Assembly: GCA_948567375.1 (NCBI GenBank)
Contig: OX419761.1
Location: 47,716,243-47,780,242, forward strand
Source of the DNA: Lunularia cruciata
Lineage: Eukaryota > Streptophyta > Marchantiopsida > Lunulariales > Lunulariaceae
Reading direction: 5' to 3'
DNA length: 64,000 bases
The notes under the pieces were generated by a model. It made no database searches. It saw nothing but the letters and a program-made list of their open reading frames with translations, and had not been told where the DNA came from. Each line of letters opens with the position of its first letter. Positions within the stretch are counted from its first letter, which is position 1. The position numbers and the translations under genes were made by a program. Positions 10,908 through 22,846 of the stretch are shown piece after piece.

Positions 10908-12840
10908 GAGAAGAGAAGCATGCATGAATGATCTTCAATCACGAACTGTGCTTTCTAACATATTGGAACTCTTCAATTGTGAAAAAGCGAAAAGTAGTGT
11001 TGAACCATTCCCCGGCTTATAGGCTACAATAAGCTGTATGTAACTCTGTCGTTATACAAAAGAACAGAATCCTCAAGGTAGGATTTGAGCAATATACATG
11101 AAAGGAATAACTAAATAAACAGACCTTCTAATCGTTGGCGCGATTCAAACCTCGTTTTGTTTTCTCACGTCCTTTCTCTGTGCCCAACAAAGTCACCGTA
11201 TTTCTCGTCCTCAAGTTCGTTTGGCACGAGCTCTTCGTGATGTCAAGCTTCGAGCCTTCAATCCGGGTAGATACAAAAGTTGTCAATACCAAAGGAGTGA
11301 ATGAAAACCCACAAAAGCATGATGCTTGACACGAGTCCTAGGTGGTGCAAATTGAATAAGGTTTACTAAGGGTTATATAGTAACTTAAAGTGATGAACAA
11401 CTAATATAATTCCCTCTAATATTCCTCGAGCTGGAAAGTTTTAGGTGGTCTTGAGTGTTTTTGTTTTCTTATGCTCTTGTTCAGTTCGAACTCTCGTTTT
11501 AGCTATTGGTATGTATCCTATCTGACTAAGTTATAGAGACGCATTTGTTATCGAAGATGCGAGAGTTTATTATGTTAGGCGTAAGGTGTACCATTTTTCT
11601 TTTTATATTTTATAGCATATTTTAGATAATATATATTTATGATTCTACAAAATGTAATGGTTGATACAATCCCATGAAAAAGAATCGCATTAGATGATAT
11701 TTTTCAGATTTTCCAATTAAATTATAAATAATATGATTTGCATCACCCGAATATCTTAGATGAGATCGGGCAAATTTTTCATACAGATTCGACTCGATTG
11801 GGACTTAACCCCATGTTAAATTTTTTTTTTTCTCTCCCTTTTACGACTCGATGGGGTTTTCCCATCCTTCGTTTTTCATGCGCGGTCGCCTTCTTCATTC
11901 TGACGTCAGAAAGAAGTTTTCAGCTGCCTGTACCGCACTTAGAATTAGTCTTAAGGAACCCATTATAGAAGATCTAGATCAGGGCAGCGGTGTCATTTTC
12001 TGTAAGTAATCCACAGCTCCTATATCCGACACGTGTAGTCCAAGAGCTGGAGCGCCAAGACCATTGAGACGTGACGCCTTGCTTGCTGACGTCATCAATG
12101 ACAGGAGAGGGAATGTCAGCAGCCACGGAGAGGGCCGGCCTATCCCCGCCCAGCATCATGCAGAACCTGACAACCAGATAATTGCCATATTCATGTTTGC
12201 TCTTGGACTGCTTACGTGCTATCTTTTTTCAACGCAGTCGTCCTTTCCCCTCTTGGACTGCTTATTTGTTGTGCTCGGAGCGGAATTCAAATCTTAGGAC
12301 TTACGGTACGGTTTTCATGGGGCTTCCCATCCTCCCGACAATCTTATGTTGATTGACAGTTGGATGGTGGAGATTGTTGTTAATGACAGACAACATTTGA
12401 GTGAGTTTGGACGTAGTCGACTGTGGAGTTCCCGTTTATCATCTGAAGATTGTGTCGGGATCGGTCTTGCGCCGCCGTCCGAGTCTACCACTCTCATCGG
12501 TGTGAATGACTCTCACCGCGTAGGTTTGACGAGTACACACGCGCGCAGAACGAGAAGATAAGAGAAGAGAAGAGCAAGGAGAAGAGGAATTCCTATTTGG
12601 AAGAAATCCAATCCGTTGGTCTCGGGACTGTTTCTCTATGAAATGACATTGTTGAGAAGGTAGCAGTATGTAGTCAGTGGACTTTGCTTTCACTAGTAGC
12701 ACTATGTGCAACTGTAGTTTTACAGACTTCTAGCTGGAAGCTGCAACTGTTTTGGAATTTCACCTATTAGGTTGTAGAATTAAACTAGTGTGAATGGTAT
12801 TGTTGTTCTTCTTCCTCCTGCTCAAAGAACTGCTGTTACG
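10908..12840. other. Upstream intergenic region of the MATE gene
   Basis: No protein-like frame is convincing here. From about 11.35 to 11.75 kb it is AT-rich; from 11.85 kb base composition becomes more balanced and regulatory-looking motifs appear. A purine-rich run of GAGAA repeats lies at about 12551-12592. I see no transposon signature, which contrasts with both flanks of the island. Confidence 0.6.
11901..12094. promoter_or_regulatory. Two TGACGTCA bZIP-type palindromes and an ACACGTGT G-box-like site
   Basis: Perfect TGACGTCA octamers occur at 11901-11908 and 12087-12094, with ACACGTGT at 12029-12036. TGA-class bZIP factors bind TGACG motifs (as-1-like elements), and ACGTG cores bind G-box factors. 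They lie about 1.0-1.2 kb upstream of the MATE start codon. The link to the gene is inferred only from position. Confidence 0.4.
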
Positions 12841-12850
12841 GTTAAGGGAT

Positions 12851-12864
12851 AAAATTTATATATT
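12851..12864 (+). promoter_or_regulatory. Candidate TATA box of the MATE gene
   Basis: The AT run AATTTATATATTTC lies about 230 bp upstream of the MATE start codon, a plausible distance if the 5' leader is about 200 nt. Other AT-rich runs exist in the region, so this is only a candidate. Confidence 0.35.
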
Positions 12865-13088
12865 TCATTGCATCTCCTCGAACTAAAACAGCCTAGACTT
12901 GCCAGCAGCCTGTATGCCAGCTCCTTCCCGTTGGTTGATCTCTTTTCTTCCTTACCTTCGTCACGGCGTTGCAGAAATTCCCGCCTCTTCAGCTTTTCAT
13001 CTACTTCAGCGGTGCTCCGGAATTTCGACGAGAAGATTTATCGATACTTCCATTTTGGTTGCTGAATACATTCGAGTAAACCGAAAAC

Positions 13089-16000
13089 ATGCAACCCCCC
13101 GAGCGAGATGATGCTGAAGCACCGCTTCTGGATTACCATCAGAAGAAAGATGTTGGGCTCCACGGGAAACCGCCGGCGGTGGAGATGTACAGTGAAGCGA
13201 AGCTTCAACTTGAATTGGGTGTGCCCGTTATTTTGATGGGAGCCTTGGACTACTCTGTACAAATTATATCTGTCGCATTTGTGGGCCGCTTGGGTTCACT
13301 CAATCTGGCAGGAGCTGCTATGGCAGCCAGCTTTGCCAACGTTTTTGGATTTGCTATTCTCGTAAGTTCTCATAGCCACTGTACCTTGTGTTGAAATTCA
13401 ATATGGACAAGTGTGAAAAGTAGACGGGACTAATTCATCAACTCATATTAAGAACTTGTTTCTGAATAACTACCGAGGGGATAGATACCGAAATTCTCGT
13501 GAGGTTTGCCTGATTATTAAGCCGTATTAAAAAGGAACTATCACTTGGAGTCGAACGCATGACTGTCCTGGGAGTGGACTGCACAGAGAGAATTTGCACC
13601 ATTTGAGTGGAAATGGAGATGTTTTCCAGGAGGGTCTGTCGGGTGGAATGGAGACGAGTGGTGGACAAGCCCACGGTGCTGGGCAATCAATTTTGCTAGG
13701 TTATCTGCTACAGCGGGGACAAGTTGTGTTAGTGGGGTTTGCGTTACCTATTAGTCTTCTCTGGCTTCAAGCAGCGTGGGTGCTCCGCCATTGGGGTCAG
13801 GTATGGAAGCAAACCTTGTATCATCTTCCAGCTTTTGGAAATTACTTCGTTTGGATTTGAACATAACATCAGCTGAATGTCGAGAGTATAATGCTTTAAA
13901 GGTGGAAGATATATATAGCTTGGAGAAATTTACCGAAGGAACTGGATTGGAAGTACTACCTTGTAAGCATGGAGGAGAAAATAAACTAAGTACCTGATGC
14001 AACTCATGGGAGCTGACTCTTGAATTCAGTCAGGACACATGTCCTGACGACCACTTGAGCTTTTGTGCCTACCACGGGCTGTTTTGCGCTCTTCAAAAAT
14101 ATTAATATTTCGTGGAACGTGCTGAATGTTCAAGTTTGTGGGGTTTGGTTGTATATTCCATCTTACGAACGCTCTTTAACCTTCTTAATCCAGGTTTCTT
14201 TGACCATGGGATCCTGGTTTCAAAGGCCTGACCCCGTGCGTGTTTCCTTTTAATCAGGAATCTGAAATTGCAGCACTTGCAGGGCAGTACGTGTTGTACC
14301 TACTTCCTGGTTTGTTTGCAACGGCGTTCTTCTTGCCAGTGGCCAAGTTTCTGCAAGTGCAGGGGATTACAAAACCGTTGGCGTACATAGCATGTACTGT
14401 GTTAATTTTCCACGCTCCAATGTGCTGGTTATATATACACATCTTAAACTTGGGATTCGTTGGGGCAGCCTTAGCAACAAGCACATCCAACGTCGTTACG
14501 CTGGTGCTGCTGGTGCTTTATCTGAATGTCGAACGCACCGGAATACTTGATAGGACCTGGCCTGGCTTTTCCATGGCAGCTTTCAGTAATCTGGGCCCTT
14601 TTATGGCTCTTGCTCTCCCTGCATGCGCTATGACGTCGTAAGTCGTCCTTTTCTTTTTCTGAAATATGGACTTCTTATAACCTATTCTTTCTCAACGAGG
14701 AAATGCTAGAAGTTCAATCTTGTCGAGTTCAGTTGACAGAACTAGTTGCTCGAGCGTAGCAGATTGCTGGTTAAGTTTGGATCAAGCTGTTCACAGTGGA
14801 GAATTTCTGTTCCCTCTTCCCGGAGCAGCAAGCTCATTAGTGTGGACCAAGATTGCCAAGTGTGCCGGTGACAAGAGTCACCGGCACAAGTACCCCCTAA
14901 ATGCAGTAACCTACGTTTATACCTTCACAGGAATGAGATTGTCTTACAAGTAGTAGATATGAAAAATGAAGCTAATTAGTGACATGGATTGATCTTTTCT
15001 CTTCCTTCAGTAGTCTTCCGGAATAATGACAGGCTTTCCTACCTCTAAACTGCCTCAGAAATAACGAACGCCTCAAATTGACCTCTAAAACTTCTAACGC
15101 CTGTGTATGATACCGTTGTCTTCAGGTTTGAATGGTGGGTTTTCGAGATTATCCAGATCATGGCAGGATGGCTACCTCATCCAGATATAACTGTGTCGGC
15201 CATGACCATCTGGTAAGTGTTCACATCTTCTTCGAAGAAGAAACAAGTGCCTCAAGGCCACCATTCTATGTACCTACACTACCACAAAATATATATCCTA
15301 ACTGTGAGAAGTGGCCAATTCGTATGTACAGCTTTCAGACGACGGGTATGTGCTTCATGGTTCCTTTGGGGCTTAGCATAGCAGGCAGGTAAGCAGGACA
15401 TTCTGACTATTTTGGAGCTCGTTCCGACTATCTCAACGTAAACCGCCACTTTTAGGGTGTGTGGGGCTGCTAATTAAGATGATGGGAATCAGCAGATTCA
15501 TTTGTAGTGGTTGGAAGGAGATCCTACAGACATTCATGTATGAAGCATTGCGCTTTGTTTTAACTTGCCGTCTTGAAACGTTGGTAAACTCACAGTGTTG
15601 TACCGTTTTGATTACAGCATCCGCGTCTCAAATGAGCTTGGTGCTCAGAGGCCTGGAAGAGCAAGATCGGCAGTTATTGTTGCTATGACATTGGCAACAG
15701 CAGCCGGTGGACTCCTCTCCATTCTTCTGCGAATTTTTCAAAATAAGTGGTCTAGTTTATTCACCGGGTCCGAAACAGATGTTCTCCAACTGGTTCTTTA
15801 TCTGATGCCATCTGTCGAATCTTCCATGATCGCAATTTCCTGGAGCGTTATTCTGTCTGGTATGTAGATGCTTCAACATTTTGTGGCTTTTCTCGATGAG
15901 GTCTCAATTACGTGGCATAGCTGTGTTCTTGCAAAGTTCAGTTGACATGACGTTCGGAGCACGTTTGTGCGATCTTCCTAACGCAATATGGGGTCTGGTT

Positions 16001-16769
16001 ATGACGATATCAGGGGTGCTGAGAGGATCTGGTCAGCAGGTGGCTGGGACCGTGATTAATACTGCTGCTCTCTATGGCTTTTCACTGCCACTCGCGTACG
16101 TAATGGGTATCAAATTGCAAATGGGGCTGGAGGTATAACGTGTTTGACGTCTAAATATTTGACTCCGCACTCTGCACTCTTCTGATGACAAGTTTAGGGT
16201 GGTGTCTATTCTCTCTCAAATTGATGCAGTATTCTATGCACCGTTTAAACCGTGAGAACTGGTCCTTGTCAGTCCGCTGGGCTCTGATTAAATCAAGAAT
16301 GTGACCTGCTGTTAAATGAACTTACTTCAAGATTTGGAATTTGACAGACGCATTTGATGCTCGTGCAGGGACTCTGGTGGGGATTGATGATAGGAATCAC
16401 GATACAGGTAGCAGGCCAGATCTTCCTTACTGCTAGAACCAACTGGGAGTATCAGGTAATTCTGACTGCGATATCTCACATGGTTTGTTTACTTTTGTCC
16501 TGACATGTGAGATGAAATTCATATTTTGAAGATAGTGAGTATAGTGCTGACACATAAGAGATCTTAAGAGAGTTTTGATGCAAAAAGCGGGCATAATAGT
16601 TATTTGTGATTGTGCAATATTTGTGTACGTTGAATGATCGTTTCAGTCTGCTGCTTTTAATCGATATTAGTGGTACTGACTTAAGAATCTTTTGAAACAG
16701 GCAATAAGAGCACTTGTGACAGTTAACAGTAATTCGGATCAGACACAAACAAAATCAATAATATACTAG
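13089..16769 (+). CDS. MATE (multidrug and toxic compound extrusion) transporter, 9 exons, 494 aa
   Basis: Exons 13089-13361, 13630-13800, 14258-14637, 15126-15212, 15332-15388, 15618-15859, 16014-16132, 16369-16455 and 16701-16769 all use GT-AG junctions and keep one frame, giving 494 codons plus stop, the usual plant MATE/DTX size. Landmarks in order: VGRLGSLNLAGAAMAASFAN (exon 1), GLSGGMETSGGQAHGAGQ (exon 2, the family's ETLCGQAYGA signature with Cys changed to Gly), FEWWVFEI (exon 4), IRVSNELGAQRPGRA (exon 6), SGVLRGSGQQ (exon 6/7) and GLWWGLMIG (exon 8). Hydrophobic segments run throughout, as expected for 12 membrane helices. MATE proteins export organic substrates by H+ or Na+ antiport at the vacuole or plasma membrane; the substrate cannot be read from sequence. 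The last exon is the least certain, because later acceptors also exist. The gene converges on the DUF1995 gene. Confidence 0.92.
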
Positions 16770-17597
16770 AATTGGTTAAAATCTAGATTAGCCGTGAGCA
16801 AAGTAGATTCATTATACGACCGTTCTCTCAACCAACGTTCAACTTTCTGCAATACAAAGCGGCGGTTGTCAGGCAAACGTGATGAAGATAGCATTGAGGC
16901 GTCCTGTTCTAGAAGCGGCGTATGGTCAACACTTTCGACCAAGAGTCGCTTTGAAGATGAATGTACGTCGTGCCCCAAGCTACTGCAGCCTGGAGAGAAT
17001 TGGAGGATGGTAAATTGAAGAGAACGCTTGGCAATTCAATATCTACTGATAAGTTCGAAAATTCTGCCTTCGTCAGATACCCCGATGAAACATCATCTTT
17101 GTGAATTCAGCATTTCTGAACCATGTACCAAAGCAAAGAGAGATCCGAGCTTTCAAAAAGGAACATGTGTACACGCACATAAGCGTGTACTTGATATCAG
17201 TGTCGAAGCTTTTTGTTCAACGGGGAAAGTGGACACCCACTGAAGATAGACCAGTTACATAGTAACTTAGACCACTGCACCATTGCACAGACCTGAAGTG
17301 CTCGCAAAGCTGAATTTTGAAGTGGTAAACAGTCAATGTTTACACTAGATTTTTTAGATTTCGACACTACACTCAACACTTTTGATTGGTAGTAAACAAC
17401 AGCAATATCATAATGGAGGCCGACGTGTTGCAGGTGAGATAAGAAATTTTCCACTTGTGTCCCTAAACTCAACTCCCAACTGAAAGTTTCCACTTCGGTA
17501 TCACTCACTGATGAAGTGACATGTTAACATAATATAGTACAAGTTGAAATCTAATTCAGAACTTTCATCCAGTGCATGCGAGATAGTACACATCACG
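16770..17597. other. Convergent intergenic region between MATE and DUF1995 genes
   Basis: Holds the 3' flanks of both genes. A 74-codon plus-strand frame near 16794-17018 has no recognisable domain and is probably chance. Polyadenylation sites should lie here, but I could not pin one down. Confidence 0.6.
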
Positions 17598-19397
17598 TTA
17601 TTCGGATCGATTCATCTGTGCGTCTTTCAACCTATCTTGTAAAGTGCTCAATCGCCCGGAACTTGGAAGGCCCAGTGCCATGAGAGCTCGTCTTACAGCT
17701 GTAACGTCCATTCCTTCGATCTCTTGAGCAGTCAAAACCCCTGATAAAGACGAGGGAAGCGGAGGAGGGGCAGGTTCCGATCCGCCCAATATTCTCGGTG
17801 GGGCTATCCATGGTATTCTCTTCCTGGCCTGTCAATCACCAACCAGACAAGATCTCATTAAACTGAGATTTTGAACTTCTGAACACTCAGATTTTGATTA
17901 GATCTTTCAATCAGTCCGCAAAGCACCAGGTACGAAAGACTACCTCGGTCACAATCTGCTCAAGTTCCTTGTAAGATGGTTTAGTGAGAGTATCCGAAAT
18001 GAGCTCACTAGTACCATCGGAAGCCATCAAATATACCTGCAGCAAAAAAGACACGCTTGAGTCATTTGTCGATTATTCCTGTCCCTGTTTGAAAACATCA
18101 TGCGAATTTGTGTCAAAGCCTGAATGTGTTGCAATGACAGTAAAACTTACTTCCCAGTTCCTTGGATAGCACTTGAGTATTCTCACGACACCGCCAGTAC
18201 CAGAAGTAATATTAGAAGCCTCACCGACACGATACTCCAGTAATACATATGTATTTTCGAAAGTGTTCACAAATTCTTCCGCTTTTCTACGAAGTTTTCA
18301 CCACCCTTCACAGAGTCAGGGCCGCATTCTATACGTTGCAATACTAGAACCCTCTGAAGCTGAACAGTCACTCACTACAGTACCTTCTCCAGGGACCAAA
18401 ACCAAAGTCGGATATAACCTGGCCTGAAGACCGCCACTGGGGGTTAACTATCAGTAACGGTGCCCTCTCTTTTTCTGCAACCGAACGCACCTGTCATGAA
18501 ATTCAAGGCCAGTAAGCTCCAGACATAAAGACATGGCTCATGCCCAATCATCTGGCCGTGGGGGAGGAACATTCACCTGTTTCAGAGTTTCTGCGATCGG
18601 GAATATTACGGCGGATACGGATTTGCTTGTGGGGTATAGGAGACCCACTGGATCCTGCTCATTTTCAGGTTCACCAATGCGCCTGGCGACAATATCTCCC
18701 TCACCTGTCATCTCCTTGAACATGGCAGTCACCATCTTGGAACACGCTATGAACTCCTCTCTTATACCACAAGGATAATCTCTGCAATATACAAAATCAA
18801 GACACTGTTTACAACTTTGAATATATCTCTTCTTCGGCCAGACTTGGAGACTATAGTCTGTCTATGCATAAACTGGGCAGACAACAGAGTATCCGGTTGT
18901 CCACTAGCCTCGGTTCAGTATCCAGGTAGTTGAATTGCCGTTGATCCACTGGAAGTAGAAATTGCACCTGCTGCCGCTGAAATCCATCCTCTATGCCCTT
19001 TTGCACTGCCCCACTTGCCTACTGGCGCCACAGGACAGAATAAATATGTGAGTGTCCCATAAGGCCTACTACTCAAGTGCCAACAAGATACTTCCGGCCT
19101 AGTAATATCATACGAAACGGACACAAGTATAACCTGATGGATCGCTTCCTCATAAGTCTGTGGGTTCCTTATAATGTCAGTGGCTGTCGAAGTACCATCC
19201 TTCTTCACCTCTGCAACAACTGGGAACCTCCTTTGCTTTCTCAAATTCCAAGGGCATGTAATACCGAAACTTTTAAGACGAGTGGATTCCCCTGGAATAG
19301 TTACACAGCAGCGGGATGCGTTGGGTTGTCCGACTCCTGAAACATTCCCTCCTCTGACCAGGATCGGGATGGCCGAAACCAGAGTTTGAGTCGCCAT
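17598..19397 (-). CDS. DUF1995-domain plastid protein, 7 exons, 367 aa
   Basis: Minus-strand exons 19397-19134, 18976-18909, 18781-18577, 18490-18384, 18286-18151, 18036-17944 and 17828-17598 join in frame to 367 codons. The first ~60 residues are rich in Ser, Thr and Arg with few acids, like a chloroplast transit peptide. The DUF1995 (PF09353) hallmarks follow: PQTYEEAIHQ, FLLPVDQRQFNYLDTE, APLLIVNPQWR, VISDFGFGPWRR, YVLLEYR and GGVVRILKCYPRNWEVY. The C-terminus is a proline-rich linker and a short SAP-like helical tail (VRRALMALGLPSSGRLSTLQ). Known members include plastid proteins needed for photosystem II accumulation (LPA3); this gene's own role is inferred only at family level. Intron 2 appears to use a GC donor (AG|GCTAGT), because only that junction keeps frame. 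All other introns are GT-AG. No disabling change is seen. Confidence 0.9.
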
Positions 19398-20820
19398 CTC
19401 CGGTCTTCGATCTTCTGCAGTTCATCGAGAAAAAGTCTTAGGTGTTAATCCACTTTGACAACACTCAGCACTCGCTCAGGATATCGATCCGCATTAAGCC
19501 CCATTGCATTATCCGACATTGACTATCCAGTCTGCGGTCCAGCCACAGTTGGCAAAGTGAGAGTTGAATTACACCATGCCGTGGACCTCAACCCTTGCAG
19601 ATGAGAGGACTAATCTACGCTCTCCAGTACTTCGACTCAGGGTAGATTCATATTCAAAGTTTACAAGCGGGAGAGCACAGATATCACTATGTAATAACTG
19701 ACTCCAGTCCAGAACTCCAGAACTTGCTCAAATAACGAGCTAGATTATCTTGTACCATACCAAATCATTGCTATCTTGATCCAGCTTACCACCTACACGA
19801 TCCGTAGTAGAAAACTTCACATTATGATCTACTCTTTGCTGTTACTAAACCACAGCGTTTCCTGTACAATATGGCGTAAAATATCCAAACGAAATTCACA
19901 TCTATTGACACTTCAGCTCGTATGAGAACTGATCAATGTGTACCGGAAGACTCCAGAATCCACTAAGCAACTGACGACGACGAATCCACTCTTCCTCTAA
20001 GGGAACTGAAATCAAATTCCCGTCGGTTTCAACTCAGAACGATAAAGAAAAGCAAAGACGATTAATATGCACTCCAATCCACCCACCACGTGAACTGAAC
20101 TGAACCCACCCGACGCGTCGGCCCAGAGTCAGAGAACCAGCGCTGAGCTGAGCTCACAAGAGGCGTACCAGCAAGTATCACTGATCGCCATAGCCAAGCT
20201 GATCTATTTTACAGGTCCTGTCCTGTGATTGGATGATCGGTCGCTGTGTATGGCGCAAACCAGAGTTCTGTTTCCCTGGTGCGAGCCGCACGATTATAAA
20301 GTTCATGCAATCACATCCACCCTCTGCCCTGCCAGTTAACCCTGGTTTCCAAATGAGACCCGGTGGCAAGAGGAATATGTCCCCCGCTCCATTCTCCTCC
20401 GAATTCCCCGGCTTAGAAACCGGGTGCTTGGATATTGCCGGGTATCACCAGTGAGCCGGCGAAATTGAGACCTGAACCAGCCGAAAGTTACTGTGGGTTC
20501 CTTATAATGTCAGTGGAAATTGACCTGAGATCCCGGGTACAATGTGTCCCTGTTATGTTTACCCGGGACAGGAGCAGATGCCGTTGCTGTCCACAAATGT
20601 CAGGAAATGTCCGACATTGGCACGGAGGTAGTCACGTCCCGTTGAAATTGGTCGGTCCTGGGAAAAAGGTGAACTTGCCGGAAACGGAGACTCACAAAGG
20701 ATAGCTGAGGAACTAACCGATGGGTTTTGATGAGAATCATTAGCGCAGACCTCGGAAAGGTTAGTTAATACCGTTATCAGCAATTTCTTCTTGATATATA
20801 GCAGGCTATCGATAATATCC
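19398..20820. other. Upstream region of the DUF1995 gene
   Basis: This stretch should hold the promoter and 5' leader of the minus-strand gene. A perfect CACGTG G-box lies at 20087-20092, about 690 bp upstream of the start codon; G-boxes are common in light-regulated plastid-protein genes, but its use here is not shown. A 26-bp exact copy of part of the gene's own exon 1 lies at 20491-20516. No separate gene is supported. Confidence 0.5.
20491..20516. repeat. 26-bp exact copy of DUF1995 exon 1 sequence
   Basis: The 26 bases at 20491-20516 are identical, in the same orientation, to 19158-19183 inside coding exon 1. The flanks differ. Such a long perfect match is very unlikely by chance, so this is a micro-duplication or the remnant of a larger one. 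Confidence 0.85.
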
Positions 20821-21883
20821 ACATTGCATAATGGGTTGTGTCATGGAGTGCCCTCATATTTCTATGTTTTCTTGTTCATAAATATAATTTCAATACTGAT
20901 AATTGTCGAGTTTCACTTTCTTGAAAATTATCAACATGTTTTTTTGCAAGAATTATTTATTTCTTTAAAATATCTGAAGATGTGTTTTGGATATTGATCT
21001 CATTTCCATAAAACGATTCCATGGAAATAAAGATAGGAAGAAAAACCACTAAAACTTTATAGTTTTTTATCACTAACTAGCCAAGGTGGCATCTTACTTA
21101 CCTCTAAGAAATGTTTGTTGCTTCCTACTAGTAGGTAGGGGAAGATGGACGGAAGTGTTCTTGGGAAAGGGAGACTGGGACAATGGATAGGAACCTTGGA
21201 CTGAACTATATCTAGAGACAAAGACAACGGGTGATACTACTTAAGGGGATGGAGACAATTGATGGGGAGAGAGACTATGGATGCAACTATTATTTGGTGG
21301 AGTGGACAAATGGTGGAGAGAGGGATGGGGAGAGATAGATGGATGCAATTATAATTTGGGGGAGGGGACAAAGGGTGGAGAGAGGGACGATAGATCTTTA
21401 AAAGGATCTTTTTGCCTTGTGCATCATGCATGGAGCTAATACCAATATTGGATTAAGAACCCAATGTTATGCTCAGGTTGGGACATGGTATGATAATGGG
21501 TGTTAGTTATCTTTGAAGTGTGTTTGAGTAATAGTATAATGGATAATATTGTTTGGGAAATTGTATTTGCATCCCCTTTGGACCTCATCTTTCTCCTAGG
21601 AGTCTTGTCTATCAATGTCAAGATAATTGTGCCTTTTGTGTCAAACAAGGTTGAGATAATTGTGTTTTTTTGTTATCAAAATAATTGTGCTTTTTGTTAT
21701 CAGAGCAGAAGATGCTTGTAGCAAATCCATGTTGAATGAAATTTCTTTTTATTTTTGCACAAGCAATTCCTTGGATTCAAATGTTACATCAAAAGGCATA
21801 TTGCAAACAATAAGGGTTGCTGTGTGTTCCATTTGCTAGATGAATAAGATTGAATCAAGTTTAGGTTTGTCAAGTGTTGGTAT
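20821..21883. other. AT-rich spacer without a gene
   Basis: No protein-like frame is visible. The stretch is AT-rich and ends at the target duplication of the copia element. The only structure is the short tandem repeat at 21260-21390. Confidence 0.6.
21260..21390. repeat. Degenerate ~64-bp tandem repeat
   Basis: Two adjacent units share GGGGAGAGA, ATGGATGCAA, ATTTGG, GGACAAA and GGTGGAGAGAGGGA in the same order, offset by about 64 bp. It looks like an old local duplication. Confidence 0.65.
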
Positions 21884-22193
21884 TGTTAGGAGAATAAAAC
21901 TGGATTGGATTTGAGAAAACAAGGGGAATACAAGTCTAGCTATTCTATGGAGCAAAATTCATTCATCAATCTAGTTAAGAAAAGCATGCATAGAAATTAC
22001 ACCAAAATTTCATATGATTCGGCCAATGTTTGCCTACATCCACAATTGCATAAGATTTTTATTCACTCTTGACTATAGATCAAGAATTGTCAAACAAGAA
22101 CTATCAAAGTCATATTGATTACAAACACTTACACTATATATACAATGCACTTAGAGTCTCTTATCTAGTTTCGGAATGTGTGGTGCTAATTTT
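21884..22193 (-). repeat. Copia C 3' LTR, left part
   Basis: Starts TGTTAGGAG next to the target duplication and aligns base for base with 42048-42330 of the other LTR. It breaks off in GTGGTGCTAATT, where B1 inserted. The rest resumes at 37183. Confidence 0.85.
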
Positions 22194-22846
22194 TGTGTGT
22201 ATACATTGTTACACAACATAAATTGCTATCAACATCATACACTATAGAAGCAAAACTCACACATAAGTCATACATAAACTCTAAAGTGCCACAATAATCA
22301 GATTGTTTATAACTCAAATCAATCAAACTCAGATCAATACTTGATTTGATCTGCAATAACTTGCCAACAACAGTGCACTAATTACAGTCAAGCCACACCC
22401 ACTCTAGCTAAGAGACTCCAGGTGACGCTCGCCGGCTTTCTGTCCACTGTGCCAAGAACTAGAAGGCTCAATATCAAAGAAGTGAGCTCTCTGGAGCTAC
22501 ACTTCCAAGGTACACTCCTGATTTTGACCTAGGTCTCATCCCGACGGTCCCGCTGATGGTACACCTGATGGTGCAGACGGTGCAAGTGATGGTGGGCCCC
22601 ACCATGAAGTTAGTATCCTAAACACAAAATCTGACCATCGGAAAGTAGTCTATGAGTAACTGCCAAAATGTCTCTAACTACTATCACTAGAACTCTAGTG
22701 TCTGAGCAATCTAGATGCAACACTACAAATGGCGTAATAGTTGTCATGCGTATATACATTGCTACACAACATACACCTCTCTCAACATCATACACTATAG
22801 AAGCACAACTCACACATAAGTCATACATAAACTCTAGAGTGCCACA
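22194..22846 (-). repeat. 3' LTR of B1: core LTR bracketed by ~105-bp direct repeats
   Basis: The core (about 22294-22741) matches the 5' LTR. On both sides lies the same ~100-105-bp sequence, outer copy 22194-22293 and inner copy 22742-22846, each containing CATTG.TACACAACATA and GTGCCACA. The polypurine tract directly follows the inner copy on the plus strand, so the whole unit behaves as the 3' LTR. The 5' LTR at 36735-37182 lacks both bracketing copies. Confidence 0.75.

Noticed and set aside
11135-11329. 64-codon plus-strand frame upstream of MATE
   Set aside because: No domain, no good start context and no splice link to the gene; probably chance.
13594-13860. Apparent damage in MATE exon 2 (METSGGQAHG seen as a deletion of the family motif)
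   Set aside because: Aligned as GLSGGMETSGGQAHGAGQ it matches plant MATE proteins of the GLAGALETLCGQ type without any gap, so the gene is intact.
16794-17018. 74-codon plus-strand frame after the MATE gene, considered as its last exon
   Set aside because: The exon 16701-16769 joins in phase with a normal acceptor and gives a typical short MATE tail. The later frame would need a weaker acceptor and adds an atypical tail. Only transcripts can settle it.
18491-18516. 26-bp micro-exon in the DUF1995 gene
   Set aside because: Using it puts the APLLIVNPQWR block out of frame. Splicing directly to the acceptor before 18490 keeps the frame and needs one intron fewer.
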